The position numbers were made by a program, and so were the translations under genes. Positions 8,943 through 17,531 of a DNA stretch of 64,000 nucleotides are shown piece after piece (position 1 is the stretch's first letter; each line of letters begins with the position of its first letter). This stretch comes from JACKHO01 sp041398745 (lineage in GTDB: Bacteria > Planctomycetota > Planctomycetia > Planctomycetales > Planctomycetaceae): assembly GCA_041398745.1 (NCBI GenBank), contig JAWKUB010000003.1, positions 806,001 through 870,000 of the forward strand. The letters run 5' to 3'. The notes beneath the pieces were generated by a model that worked only from the letters and a program-made list of their open reading frames with translations, made no database searches and had not been told where the DNA came from.

Positions 8943-10139
8943 TCAACATCCTGTTCGGCAGAGATGGTAGCCACGATTTGACTCAATCGTTACGCCTGTA
9001 CCCTGGAGAACTTGTTTGAGCTGCGAAATCTGCGTACGCAATGAATCCGCCGAGATTGGGGCTGTCCTACGGGGTGAGATCAAATTCGGGTATTCTTCGA
9101 CAATCACCTCAGTTGGGATTGGATTGCCGTTACTGTTTAGGAAATAGAGAAGGAGACGAAAGTGCCGGGGAGTCAATCTTCTCGGAGTCACCTGAGATTG
9201 CGAATGTACGCTCCGCGTTGGTTCGTTAATCGTCAACCCGAAACGCCGAGCGGCGCGTGTCCCTCGACGCGTCAGGTGCATACCACCTTGTGATTGATCC
9301 GATAGATCTGAATCACATTCAGCGTCGTAAACAAACGCCTCCAAGTCGTCTAGAATTCTTGACCGCGTTACATCATCATTCCAGCGCGAAAGCAATGGCA
9401 TCGCTTCTCGTTCCGTTGTGCTGCGGAACCTCACATACAGATGGTCGGCTTGCCTCAACCATTCCGCATCTGGCCAGGCTTCCACCAACGCATTGGGAGT
9501 TGGAAGTCCACGAAAGTGGCAACCATCTCCCTCACGGACTTGCTCGAATTGACCTTGCCACTCAACGCCATCACAATCCCTCGGCGTAAATCGATATACT
9601 CTCGTATTGAGGGGCGGGTGAACCAATTGATCTGCAAGCATACCAATTTCGAAGGCCAGTCTTTCTCCTTCCGGCAATAGCTCAACAATTCGGCCAACCG
9701 TTTCCACGTTCAGGTCGCTTACTGTGCGACATACTTCCGCAAGGTAACGGATCGGGCCAACATCACCGGGTAGTGGTTCATCGTGCTCAAGACTTCGCCA
9801 ATACAACTTGCTCGCAGTCTCGATTTCCTCAGAGTGCCACTCACTTTGAAATGAAGACTCCCAATCCGATCTCATCCTATCGAGTTGTTCCAACATCGAG
9901 TTCCGACTGGCAACATCACGCAACGCAGTAGTGCACAGGATAGACAAGTCTGCCCATGCGCGTTGAGTTCGGACTGATTCACGGTCGTCAAATTGAATCC
10001 ACGCGAATTGGAACCGAAACCGAGTTTCATTGAGGATACGACCAACACACCATGCCGCTTGAAATGGGGTCATATCCGCCGTGGGTACCAATTCGAGCCG
10101 TAGCGACTGGCGGTCTTGCTCAAGTTCTCTCAAGGACAT
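8943..10139 (-). CDS. winged-helix (OmpR C-terminal type) regulator with unknown N-terminus
   Basis: A 398-residue protein is read from the ATG at 10139 with GAGGTG 7 nt upstream; a GTG three codons earlier lies inside that ribosome site. The last 95 residues fit an OmpR/PhoB-type DNA-binding domain: GLTINEPTRSVHSQSQ, LTPRHFRLLLYFLNSNGNPIPTEVI, and ISADSLRTQISQLKQVLQ ending in IESNRGYHLC. The 290-residue N-terminal part has no receiver domain (no conserved phospho-Asp pattern); it is rich in Trp, Glu and Arg and holds a segment with VYRFTPRDCDGVEWQG. It is probably a regulator of element genes. A long hairpin sits just upstream of its start. Confidence 0.65.
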   Translation of the reverse strand: MSLRELEQDRQSLRLELVPTADMTPFQAAWCVGRILNETRFRFQFAWIQFDDRESVRTQRAWADLSILCTTALRDVASRNSMLEQLDRMRSDWESSFQSEWHSEEIETASKLYWRSLEHDEPLPGDVGPIRYLAEVCRTVSDLNVETVGRIVELLPEGERLAFEIGMLADQLVHPPLNTRVYRFTPRDCDGVEWQGQFEQVREGDGCHFRGLPTPNALVEAWPDAEWLRQADHLYVRFRSTTEREAMPLLSRWNDDVTRSRILDDLEAFVYDAECDSDLSDQSQGGMHLTRRGTRAARRFGLTINEPTRSVHSQSQVTPRRLTPRHFRLLLYFLNSNGNPIPTEVIVEEYPNLISPRRTAPISADSLRTQISQLKQVLQGTGVTIESNRGYHLCRTGC

Positions 10140-10167
10140 TTTCTGCACCTCAGAACTAGGTGCCCGA

Positions 10168-10203
10168 CCATCTGGTCTGGGGAGGTGCTCCTGGACCAGA
10201 TGG
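10168..10203. repeat. hairpin upstream of the winged-helix gene
   Basis: CCATCTGGTC (10168-10177) and GACCAGATGG (10194-10203) form a perfect 10-bp stem that can extend inward through G-U and G-C pairs. It lies 29 bp before the ATG of the regulator gene and after the integrase stop. No T-run follows, so an operator or RNA-level control element is more likely than a terminator. Confidence 0.5.
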
Positions 10204-10287
10204 CCGAGTCGCTGATGATCAGTCAGCTCACCATTGCTTCGTTCAATTTGATGGTATTGTGGACGAATTCTTTCGAATTTGAAATTG

Positions 10288-11511
10288 CTACCCCGTCTTT
10301 CGGGCCACCTCGACGGCCAGTTTCAGGTTCCTTTCGGCGTAGACCTTGGTCACATCAGCATGGGCATGTCCCAAGCTGACAGATGCAGCCTCGATGCCAT
10401 AGAGCTCGTTGACCTCAGTTGCGCGAGAGTGCCGCAGCTGTAATGGGAACCAATCGGGAATCGGACTGAGCCCCTCTTTTTCGCGAAACTTATTGACTTT
10501 GCGGATGCCGTACTTGATCGCGCGTCGGTAGGAATCGGTGTCGTAGTGATCGCGTTTCGATCGCTTTGGATGCGCCTTTGGCTTACGACGACGTTGGGAA
10601 GGTGTCATCGGCGTCCTCCTTGCGGCCCTACGAGCGGCGCTCAGGTGCTTTGCAGACTCCTTGGGACTGAACACAAACTCTTCAGCATTGAGACCGATAA
10701 ACGGTTCAATCAGTTTCTGCCCGTTCGGCCCAATCGGAATGAGTCGGTCATGACCTCGCCACGAGTTCTTGTGCTCCGATGGTGCATAGATCCATACATC
10801 ACGAGTCATGTCCAGATCGCAGGCCCGCATCATCACGACTTCACATGGACGCATTCCCGTCAGCCGCTGCAACTGAATCATCGCAGCAACAGGCGGGGCC
10901 ACGTAGGGTAGGACGGCGTCAACAAACTCGTCAGGCACCGGTTGTACGGGTTTGGCCTCACGGGCATTGGTGCGACCGCGCTTCAGCCCAGCGACAGCTC
11001 GAAGTCCCTCCAGCACAGACGGCGGAACCAGTTCCTCCGCGACGGACCATTTGAAGAAGCGACGAATACGATTTATCCGATTGTTAATGACGCCTCGGGA
11101 AAGTCCGTCATCAATCATCTTCTGTCGGACGGCCTGCAACTTGAGCGGACCAAAATCGCAAGCTGCTGTGTCACCATAGAGCTCACGGACCGGTTTAAGG
11201 GCGATCCGCATTTCAACAAACTCTTTGTTCGGTTCGCCATTCTTGGTGTAGTACCCGATCGCGAAATCGCGGTACTTCAACATGACCTCAGAAACGGTCA
11301 TGATCGTCCTGGATGGTGCGGGCAAGGACTTTGGTTTTTCCCTGGCTGCCTTCTTCTGCAACCGCCACTCTGCAATGAGTCTGGCATAGGCCGCATGACT
11401 CTCGTCTGAGCCATATGCACCCAGATAGTGGTCTCGACCACCGATGCGGACAACTGCCCGTCCAGAGGCCTTGTGATGGCTGTACGAGGGAACTTTTGAC
11501 TTGCGTGGCAT
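10288..11511 (-). CDS. tyrosine-type site-specific integrase
   Basis: This 407-residue integrase catalyses insertion and excision of the element. The N-terminal arm-binding part is basic, followed by a core-binding helical domain (about 70-170) and the catalytic domain (about 190-405). Active-site residues visible are R221 in LTGMRPCEV, K248, R360 in LQLRHSRATEV, H382 in LGHAHADVT and nucleophile Y391 in KVYAER. The first His of the usual HxxR is Leu357, a substitution also common in planctomycete integrases. A basic insertion (about 290-325, RRAARR...QRRRKPKAHPKRSKR) separates the two halves of the catalytic domain. GGAG lies 7 nt before the ATG. The gene faces away from tRNA-Arg, 124 bp from it. 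Confidence 0.92.
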   Translation of the reverse strand: MPRKSKVPSYSHHKASGRAVVRIGGRDHYLGAYGSDESHAAYARLIAEWRLQKKAAREKPKSLPAPSRTIMTVSEVMLKYRDFAIGYYTKNGEPNKEFVEMRIALKPVRELYGDTAACDFGPLKLQAVRQKMIDDGLSRGVINNRINRIRRFFKWSVAEELVPPSVLEGLRAVAGLKRGRTNAREAKPVQPVPDEFVDAVLPYVAPPVAAMIQLQRLTGMRPCEVVMMRACDLDMTRDVWIYAPSEHKNSWRGHDRLIPIGPNGQKLIEPFIGLNAEEFVFSPKESAKHLSAARRAARRTPMTPSQRRRKPKAHPKRSKRDHYDTDSYRRAIKYGIRKVNKFREKEGLSPIPDWFPLQLRHSRATEVNELYGIEAASVSLGHAHADVTKVYAERNLKLAVEVARKTG

Positions 11512-11538
11512 GACGCGGCTCCATTCTGTGCTCAGTTT

Positions 11539-11556
11539 CTCCGTAAAACTACGGAG
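11539..11556. repeat. small inverted repeat upstream of integrase
   Basis: CTCCGTA-aaac-TACGGAG is a perfect 7-bp stem 28 bp before the integrase start. A second, ACGCCA-aacc-TGGCGT, lies at 11599-11614. Such repeats between att site and integrase gene are plausible integrase or excisionase binding sites. Confidence 0.4.
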
Positions 11557-11627
11557 GAAAATGAGTCAAAAGACCGCTCTGCCTGTCCCTTGGCAGGTAC
11601 GCCAAACCTGGCGTTCGTAAAGAGTTA

Positions 11628-11645
11628 GGGTAATTACCCCCGACA
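11628..11645. other. probable attachment-site junction at tRNA 3' end
   Basis: A perfect 12-bp palindrome GGGTAATTACCC (11628-11639) overlaps the 3' end of the tRNA gene. The tRNA acceptor stem closes with two G-U pairs (1-72 and 5-68) and no CCA is encoded, which would be expected if its 3' strand had been replaced by the element's copy on integration. The exact crossover cannot be placed without the other junction. Confidence 0.45.
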
Positions 11646-11708
11646 GGATTCGAACCTGTGACCTTCGGTTTAGGAAACCGATGCTCTATCCTGCTGAGCT
11701 ACGAGGGC
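11635..11708 (-). tRNA. tRNA-Arg (anticodon CCT)
   Basis: A full cloverleaf is present: acceptor GCCCTCG/CGGGGGT, D-arm GCTC...GAGC, anticodon stem TCGGT/ACCGA with loop TTCCTAA (anticodon CCT at 11674-11672, reading AGG codons), and T-arm ACAGG-TTCGAAT-CCTGT. The discriminator is A and CCA is not encoded. It is the probable integration target of the adjacent element. Confidence 0.95.
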
Positions 11709-11915
11709 AAGCGTATTCTGGAATCCGCTACGAAAACTCCAGCGGTTGACTGCCTGGAATGCGACCAGCGCGAGCCGGAAGGTGAGACTCCGCATTGGTG
11801 ACAGATCGCGCAAGGGGAGTATCTCGCAGATGTGCGGTTTCTGCAAGTTGCTCAAGCTCAGTGTCTTGACGTGCAACTTGAACAAATAGCGAACGCTGCA
11901 GTGGCTTAAATCATG

Positions 11916-11960
11916 TAAAAAGACCGTTGGCAACAGCGGCTTGCTGTCACCAACGGTCCA
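11916..11960 (-). terminator. intrinsic terminator of the autotransporter-like gene
   Basis: GACCGTTGG (11922-11930) pairs perfectly with CCAACGGTC (11950-11958), with a further inner stem ACAGC/GCTGT. On the minus strand the stem is followed by TTTTTACATG. It lies about 35 bp past the stop of the large minus-strand gene. Confidence 0.85.
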
Positions 11961-11994
11961 AACTCAAATTGCGCCGTAACTCGGAAGTCGAGGA

Positions 11995-14900
11995 TTACGG
12001 GAAGAAGACCACCGACCCACCGACAGCCGAGATGTTAAAGATTGACGAGCCGCCGAAGTACAGGGAGCCAATGTCGTTCACATCAAACGTTGTGAAGTTC
12101 GAAGCTTCCACGTGCAAGCCATCATTGACCATGTTGGTAAGACGAGAGTTGATGAGGTCGAGCTGACTGAACGCGTTGTCGTCGAGTATGGCATTCAAGC
12201 CATTAAAGGTGGTTCCAGCCGGTGCACGGATGAAGTCGACGGTGTTAACACGTGCGTCGAATGTCGAGCCGGTTGAGACAATTTGATACCCGTTCAAAGC
12301 GGCATTTACGGCGCTGAGATTCGTCAGGTCAACCGTTGCTGTAGACCCATTCGTCAGCAGGCCATTCACAGCATGTCCACCTGCGTCATTGAAGTTACCC
12401 AGGACGGTACCAAACAGGTCCAATGTGATATTGCCGTTATTGGCGGAGTAGCTAATTCCATCGTCTGTGGCGTTGTTGAAGCGAAGGCTGCCGTTCAGGA
12501 CGAGGGAAGTCGAAGACAAGTTATTCGCTTCGATGTGAATTCCGTCGTTCCCAGCGTTGATTCCGCTGACGCTGGTTCCAGAAACGTTCAACATTGTGCC
12601 GCCATCAGCGATGAGTTGCAGTGCATCGCCGCCGAGGCTGTTGTCGAGGTTCACACCGTTTGTAGTCAGGTTGACGATTGAACCATTCGTGGCATTCACA
12701 GCCAATCCCCGACCAACGTTGTTCCCAGCATTAACTGCTGAGAATGTGTAAGTGGCAGTTGTGCTGTCGAGCATCCAGACGATTCCATCGCCGGCAACGG
12801 CATTGTCGAATGTCGTCTGGGTTGTGTTGCCCGTAATAGTGGAGTTGGTTCCCGTAATGCTCATCCCATTCAGGTTTGCACCACTGAAATCAAGCCCGTT
12901 GAAGACCATGTTGACCATTGAGTCCGTTGTCGTACCCACCACGCCGTTGCCATTGACGGCATTGTTGAACAGACCAGCTCCAGCACCAGCAGAGATGTCG
13001 ACGCTCAAAGTGCTGGTGCCAGTTGCGGTGAAGTCTACACCATCGCCCGTTGGCGTGGAGAACGAACCCGTGTTGGTCATGACCAGCGAACTGGTACTGC
13101 CGCCCAGCGATGTGAGTCGAATCGCGTCGTTGCCAGCATTCGATCCAGACAGCCCCGTACCAGTGAAGTTGCTTGTGCTGTTATTCTCAGCCTCAATTCG
13201 CATGGCATCGCCGGTTGCGGCATTGTCAAACTGCAGGTTGGTCAGTGTTCCGGTTGTCGTTGCGTTGTCCGAACGGACCGCCAAGCCATCGCCAAAAGCA
13301 CCGCTAAAGTCCAGTCCGCTCAGGTTCAAAACGGTTGTCGAGTCGGTGGTTGTACCCACCACACCATTGCCAGTGACTGCGTTGTTAAACAGTCCCGTTC
13401 CTGCACCGGCGTCAATGTCGACGTTCAGCAAGCTATTACCAGATGCGATGTAATCCAAACCATCGCCGGTTGGTGTTGAGAACGAACCCGTGTCGGTCAT
13501 TGTCAGCGAGTTGCTGCTGCCACCAAGGGCTTCAAGTCGGATGGCGTCATCGCCAGCGTTTGATCCCGAAAGTCCAGATGCAACGACACTGCTGCCGCTG
13601 CCATTGTGAGACTGGATGCGAATGGCGTCTCCCGTGGCGGCATTGTCAAACTGCAAGTTGGTCAAGCCCGCCGAAAAATCGGAGTCGTTCGATCGAACGG
13701 CCATGCCGTCGACACCAGCACCGCTGAAGTTGAGATTTGCCAGTGTGAGGATAGCAGACGAATCCTGCAGCACGCCGTCGATTCCCTGGTCGCCCGCCAT
13801 GTCAAACAACGCAGGCATTCCGTTTGGAGCGGCAATCGCGGCATTGACAAGACTTCCGCCGCTGCCAAAGAACTTCAAGGCGTCTCCGCCAGCCATTGTG
13901 AAGGAGCCTGGATTCGTCAGACCGAGAATTGTCATGCTGTTATCAATGGCAACCAGGTCAATTCCGTCCTGTCCTGCGTTCGCCCCTGAAATCGAAGTAC
14001 CGTCGAGAATGGTTGATGAATTCGTCACCGACACCAGACGGATGGCATCGAGAGTTGCCAGGTCAAAGTTGGCGCCGTCATCAAACTGAACGATTGATTG
14101 CGAGTTTGTACCGGCTGTAGAAATCAGACCATTTCCGCCAGCGCCCGAGAAGTCAACCACTCCTCCGCCCTGGAAGACTACATTCGACGTGCTCGTTCCA
14201 GTACTCATGAGTGAGAAGCCATCGCCACCTGCCCCGGCAAAGGTGCCAGAGTTCTGCATGTCCATGATCAGATTGCTGTTATTGGCGACGACGAGGTGAA
14301 TTGCGTCGTCCATCGCACCGGCACCAGACACTCCATTGCCATTGATGGTTGCCATCGAGAATCCGGAGACGTTGCCATTGATGGCACTTACGCCAGCGGC
14401 GTCCAGAAGCACGCCATTGACCAGATTGGCCGTAAAGTTGGAAGCAGTGGCAACATTGAAGAACAGGCCATTGCCACCTGCCCCGTCACCATCGGTACTG
14501 TCGAGAGTAAGGAAGCCTGTTGAACCGTTGGACAGCGTCACGCCCGCGGCGTTGCCACCGGCAGATGCGAGTGAACTGTTCAGCAGCACTCCGTCAAACA
14601 CAGAACCGCTGTCAGCCACAACGCTCAGTCCATGGCCGCCTGCATTTGTGAATGGCGTTCCATCGACTGCCAGGTTGAACGTCGAACTGTTCGTCACCGT
14701 TGCGTCAAATCCGTCGCCAGTAGCGTTAACAAAATTGCCGCCGACAATGTTGGCATTTACCGTAGACGCCTGGTCAATGCTGAGAGCGAAGACATCGTCA
14801 CCGGCATTGAGCCCAAAGTTGTTGTCAAAGTTCAGGTCTAATACCGAACCGTTGGTCAACACCGCTTCGACCACATCGTCTCCGGGAAATCCGAGTGCGC

Positions 14901-16755
14901 TGTCTCGAAGTGACAACGAAACAGATCCATTGTTTTGCGAAGTGTGAATAGAGTCATTCATCGCGAGCGTGAGATTCATCGACTCGCCGGTCACCTGCAC
15001 ATCGCCGCCGTTGCCAGCGACAATGTTCATATTATGGTTCATTGCCTCGCGGAACGAGTTGCTGGTCGCGAAGTCAACACGCAGGCTGCCTCCATTCGTT
15101 GCGGACAGGTTCGTACCAATACCGCTCATGTCGTTGTGGACGAACTCTAGGAAGGCGTTGACGTCTGTGTTATTCGCCCGCAGGTCAACACCTACCTGAC
15201 CTCCCGTGATTTGTGCGTTCGTCAAACGGAAATCAAGTGGTAGCGTGGAGTTGTTTTGAATTACGACAGCTCCGGGCGCCACTTTGACGGGGTTGTTGAA
15301 GTAGAAGTTGTCGATGACCCCAACTCCAGTGGTGTTGGTCATGACAATTCCAGCACCTGGCCCCGTCGTGCCACCACCGAAATCCTGGTTGATATCGAGC
15401 AAGCTGTAGTCGTTGATTCCATTACCCGAAATCATACGTCCGTTGGCTGGGGAAACGATGTTGACTCCCACAACGGTAATGTTGTCGCCGGCGAGGGTAA
15501 TGACCGAAGTGTTCGGATCGGATGTAACGAACGGTCCCGTTCCAGCAGCACTCAACTCACAGAACAAACCGGGACGGTTCGCCGCTGGCAGCATGACCGG
15601 AGTTCCCTCACCAATGACAAACACGTTGTCATGCGAGACGACGAGACCTGCACCGCCCGCCAATGGCGAAGCAGCCGTTGTTGTTCCACGTCGAATGAAG
15701 ATGACATCGGCTGGCATGTTGGACGCATCGGACAAGTTGTCGAATGGGTTTTCGAACGTACCATCGCCACCGGGTGCGGCCGTATTGTCTAGGACCAGCA
15801 CGTTGTATGGCAATCCTGTGTTGGGATTGATTGCATCTTCCGTAACCGTCACCAATGTTTCCTGAACACCAATTCGCGTGCGGCGACGTGTCCGGTCAAA
15901 CATTCGGGAGTATGTGTCTTTGAGGCGTGGGGTGACAGCAATTGGACCTGCACCAATGAGCAAAGTGGCGTTGGCGTTGACCGATGTCCCGAAGTGATTG
16001 TCGTTGTAGACAGAGGCGCCGACCAGCACGCTGTTGAGGTCGAATTCCAAACGACCGCTGGCCCCTCGAATCGATTCTCCCAAATCGGCATCCCACCAGT
16101 AGGCTCCACCATAGAGCGAAATCCACTCAAGACCTGGGATCGAAAATCCAGCTTCGACATCACCACCGATCATTTGCTGTTCTGCACGCAGCATGTCAAT
16201 GAACACGAAACCGTGCCCCTGCTGCATGCAGTTTGTCGTCATGATGGGCGGACCGTAAGTTTGAGGGTCATCACCAACAGGCAGGTAGAAATTTCCATCA
16301 AAACGAACGATGGGAGTCACCAGCTCTGCTCCGAAAGAGAACTGCCGCATGAAGTTGTCGTTTTGCGTATGATCGAGTGTGAAGAAGGAATTCAGGCCAA
16401 TAATGCTGTCATATTCTGGCAAATACCAACGCTGATTCAGGCCGATGTTTCCGCCAACGTTGCGACCATCGGTCACCCAAACCTGCCCGTCGACGACCAG
16501 CGCCTGATTCGGGCCGAATGGCTGAATGGGAGCAACTCCGCCAGTTGAAAAGTAGTTGCCAGGATTGCCGGGACGTTCCCCAAAGTTCCCCTGTACCCAG
16601 AGATACCCCCCGTCAAGACCGGCAATTGGCGCCACACCGTTGTAGATGCTGCCGCTTAAATCCTCAGTCCCATTGAACACGATTTGCGCCTGGAGAGTTC
16701 CCCCCAAGAGCATCAAACCGAGAAGACCAAGAGTGAAGTTTTGACGAGTGGACAT
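11995..16755 (-). CDS. inverse-autotransporter-like surface protein with beta-helical repeats
   Basis: An outer-membrane/surface protein of about 1586 residues. A signal peptide (MSTRQNFTLGLLGLMLLGG, cleavage after LQA) is followed by about 280 residues resembling the inverse-autotransporter beta-barrel seen in intimin-like proteins (aromatic-rich alternating strands, e.g. QRWYLPEYDSIIGLNSFF). A right-handed beta-helix start follows (NPFDNLSDASNMPADVIFIRRG), then a very long Asn/Thr/Ser/Gly-rich passenger built of motifs such as GSFSTPTGDG and NAGDDAIRL. Central units repeat every 140 residues, encoded by a 420-bp DNA repeat. There is little Cys or Lys. The start is the second ATG (16755), giving a compact signal peptide; an ATG four codons upstream is possible. 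The likely role is adhesion or cell-surface coating. Confidence 0.75.
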   Translation of the reverse strand: MSTRQNFTLGLLGLMLLGGTLQAQIVFNGTEDLSGSIYNGVAPIAGLDGGYLWVQGNFGERPGNPGNYFSTGGVAPIQPFGPNQALVVDGQVWVTDGRNVGGNIGLNQRWYLPEYDSIIGLNSFFTLDHTQNDNFMRQFSFGAELVTPIVRFDGNFYLPVGDDPQTYGPPIMTTNCMQQGHGFVFIDMLRAEQQMIGGDVEAGFSIPGLEWISLYGGAYWWDADLGESIRGASGRLEFDLNSVLVGASVYNDNHFGTSVNANATLLIGAGPIAVTPRLKDTYSRMFDRTRRRTRIGVQETLVTVTEDAINPNTGLPYNVLVLDNTAAPGGDGTFENPFDNLSDASNMPADVIFIRRGTTTAASPLAGGAGLVVSHDNVFVIGEGTPVMLPAANRPGLFCELSAAGTGPFVTSDPNTSVITLAGDNITVVGVNIVSPANGRMISGNGINDYSLLDINQDFGGGTTGPGAGIVMTNTTGVGVIDNFYFNNPVKVAPGAVVIQNNSTLPLDFRLTNAQITGGQVGVDLRANNTDVNAFLEFVHNDMSGIGTNLSATNGGSLRVDFATSNSFREAMNHNMNIVAGNGGDVQVTGESMNLTLAMNDSIHTSQNNGSVSLSLRDSALGFPGDDVVEAVLTNGSVLDLNFDNNFGLNAGDDVFALSIDQASTVNANIVGGNFVNATGDGFDATVTNSSTFNLAVDGTPFTNAGGHGLSVVADSGSVFDGVLLNSSLASAGGNAAGVTLSNGSTGFLTLDSTDGDGAGGNGLFFNVATASNFTANLVNGVLLDAAGVSAINGNVSGFSMATINGNGVSGAGAMDDAIHLVVANNSNLIMDMQNSGTFAGAGGDGFSLMSTGTSTSNVVFQGGGVVDFSGAGGNGLISTAGTNSQSIVQFDDGANFDLATLDAIRLVSVTNSSTILDGTSISGANAGQDGIDLVAIDNSMTILGLTNPGSFTMAGGDALKFFGSGGSLVNAAIAAPNGMPALFDMAGDQGIDGVLQDSSAILTLANLNFSGAGVDGMAVRSNDSDFSAGLTNLQFDNAATGDAIRIQSHNGSGSSVVASGLSGSNAGDDAIRLEALGGSSNSLTMTDTGSFSTPTGDGLDYIASGNSLLNVDIDAGAGTGLFNNAVTGNGVVGTTTDSTTVLNLSGLDFSGAFGDGLAVRSDNATTTGTLTNLQFDNAATGDAMRIEAENNSTSNFTGTGLSGSNAGNDAIRLTSLGGSTSSLVMTNTGSFSTPTGDGVDFTATGTSTLSVDISAGAGAGLFNNAVNGNGVVGTTTDSMVNMVFNGLDFSGANLNGMSITGTNSTITGNTTQTTFDNAVAGDGIVWMLDSTTATYTFSAVNAGNNVGRGLAVNATNGSIVNLTTNGVNLDNSLGGDALQLIADGGTMLNVSGTSVSGINAGNDGIHIEANNLSSTSLVLNGSLRFNNATDDGISYSANNGNITLDLFGTVLGNFNDAGGHAVNGLLTNGSTATVDLTNLSAVNAALNGYQIVSTGSTFDARVNTVDFIRAPAGTTFNGLNAILDDNAFSQLDLINSRLTNMVNDGLHVEASNFTTFDVNDIGSLYFGGSSIFNISAVGGSVVFFP
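12938..13777. repeat. 420-bp tandem coding repeats
   Basis: Sequence starting ACCACGCCGTTGCC at 12938 recurs as ACCACACCATTGCC at 13358, exactly 420 bp on, and the similarity continues through most of the unit (for example GAGAACGAACCCGTGT at both). A more diverged third unit begins near 13770. Each unit encodes 140 residues of the autotransporter passenger. Confidence 0.7.
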
Positions 16756-17114
16756 GCTCGACCCCATCAGGGAACTGAAAATCTCGGTGTAAAACGTCGC
16801 TTCGACGAATTTCCACCGCCAACGGGATTGGAGCCACGGTCACAACCCATCCCGACGGAACGGTCGTACCGCAATGCTCCTAAAATTCCGGCAGTACCGG
16901 TCGTATCAGATATCGGCAGTCCATTGTTCAGTCTGGACACGAATCCGACGGACGTACCGGACTCGCAGAAATTACTGATTGTTCGGGATGTAATGAGAAG
17001 GAAGGAGCGGCGAAAGTTGCCGGAGGCGTTTTGTAAACATTCGAGCTCAAGCTTGTGATTCGCGTCCTAGATTTGAGTAGACAATGGATATGCGGCCCTC
17101 AGGACATTTTTGCC
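16756..17114. other. divergent intergenic region
   Basis: About 360 bp between the divergently transcribed autotransporter-like and PilZ genes. It must hold promoters for both, but I cannot assign boxes confidently and see no structured RNA. Confidence 0.4.
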
Positions 17115-17531
17115 ATGCGTAGTTCTATCACCTCAAGCGATGATTGCGTCGAAACGTCTGATGTGAATCGACGTGAATTCGAACGACTCGACTACCGAAC
17201 CGTGGGTACCGCCTTCTCGCCGGAAGAGGGGCCCGACAATCCCGAAGTATTGACACGCGTCTGGACTCGCGACGTTTCACTTTCAGGCGCCAAGTTGTCG
17301 TCCAACATCGACCTCTCTGGGCGACGCCTCTATCTGAAGCTCTTATTGCCTCAATTCAATGACATCATTATCGATTGCAGCGTGGTGCGCCGTTACAAAC
17401 AAGTTCGTGAGTCATTGTCCGGCAAAGAGCGTGTTGAGTTTCTGTACGGCGTCAAATTCACTTCGCTGCACAAGTTGCATGAACTGGACGGCAGCATTGC
17501 CGAGGCGCTGAATCGTGGCCCTCAGGGCTGA
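17115..17531 (+). CDS. PilZ-domain protein (c-di-GMP binding)
   Basis: A 138-residue protein of PilZ type. The two signature blocks are present: the arginine motif in NRREFERLDYR and the D-x-S-x-x-G motif in TRDVSLSGAKL, followed by beta strands RRLYLKLLLPQ and IDCSVVRRYK. It is a single-domain PilZ, so it probably transmits c-di-GMP level to a partner by contact; the partner is not evident here. The start chosen (ATG at 17115, MRSSITSS) leaves a short polar N-terminus; a longer frame from 17055 has a less typical N-terminal extension. Its 3' end overlaps the convergent YfhO-like gene by 10 bp. The divergent neighbour is a surface adhesin-like gene, a type of gene often controlled by c-di-GMP. 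Confidence 0.75.
   Translation: MRSSITSSDDCVETSDVNRREFERLDYRTVGTAFSPEEGPDNPEVLTRVWTRDVSLSGAKLSSNIDLSGRRLYLKLLLPQFNDIIIDCSVVRRYKQVRESLSGKERVEFLYGVKFTSLHKLHELDGSIAEALNRGPQG

Larger units (their letters stand above)
2779..11708 (-). mobile_element. integrative element next to tRNA-Arg(CCT), left end undefined
   Basis: A run of minus-strand genes (integrase, winged-helix regulator, DUF1580 protein, recombinase-fold protein, DUF927 ATPase, Prim-Pol primase, DUF1016-like protein) sits directly against the 3' end of a tRNA gene. The integrase next to a tRNA 3' end is the standard arrangement for an element integrated by a tyrosine recombinase. The element encodes primase and ATPase functions but no visible capsid, conjugation or relaxase genes, so it resembles a satellite or integrative plasmid-like element. 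I could not find a repeat of the tRNA 3' end further left, so the left boundary given is only the last gene that clearly belongs; the true end may be beyond the window. Confidence 0.65.

Noticed and set aside
12752..13453. 233-codon plus-strand open frame opposite the autotransporter gene
   Set aside because: It is a mirror of the repetitive Val/Leu/Pro-rich antisense of the adhesin; no ribosome site and no family, while the opposite strand has signal peptide, barrel and terminator.
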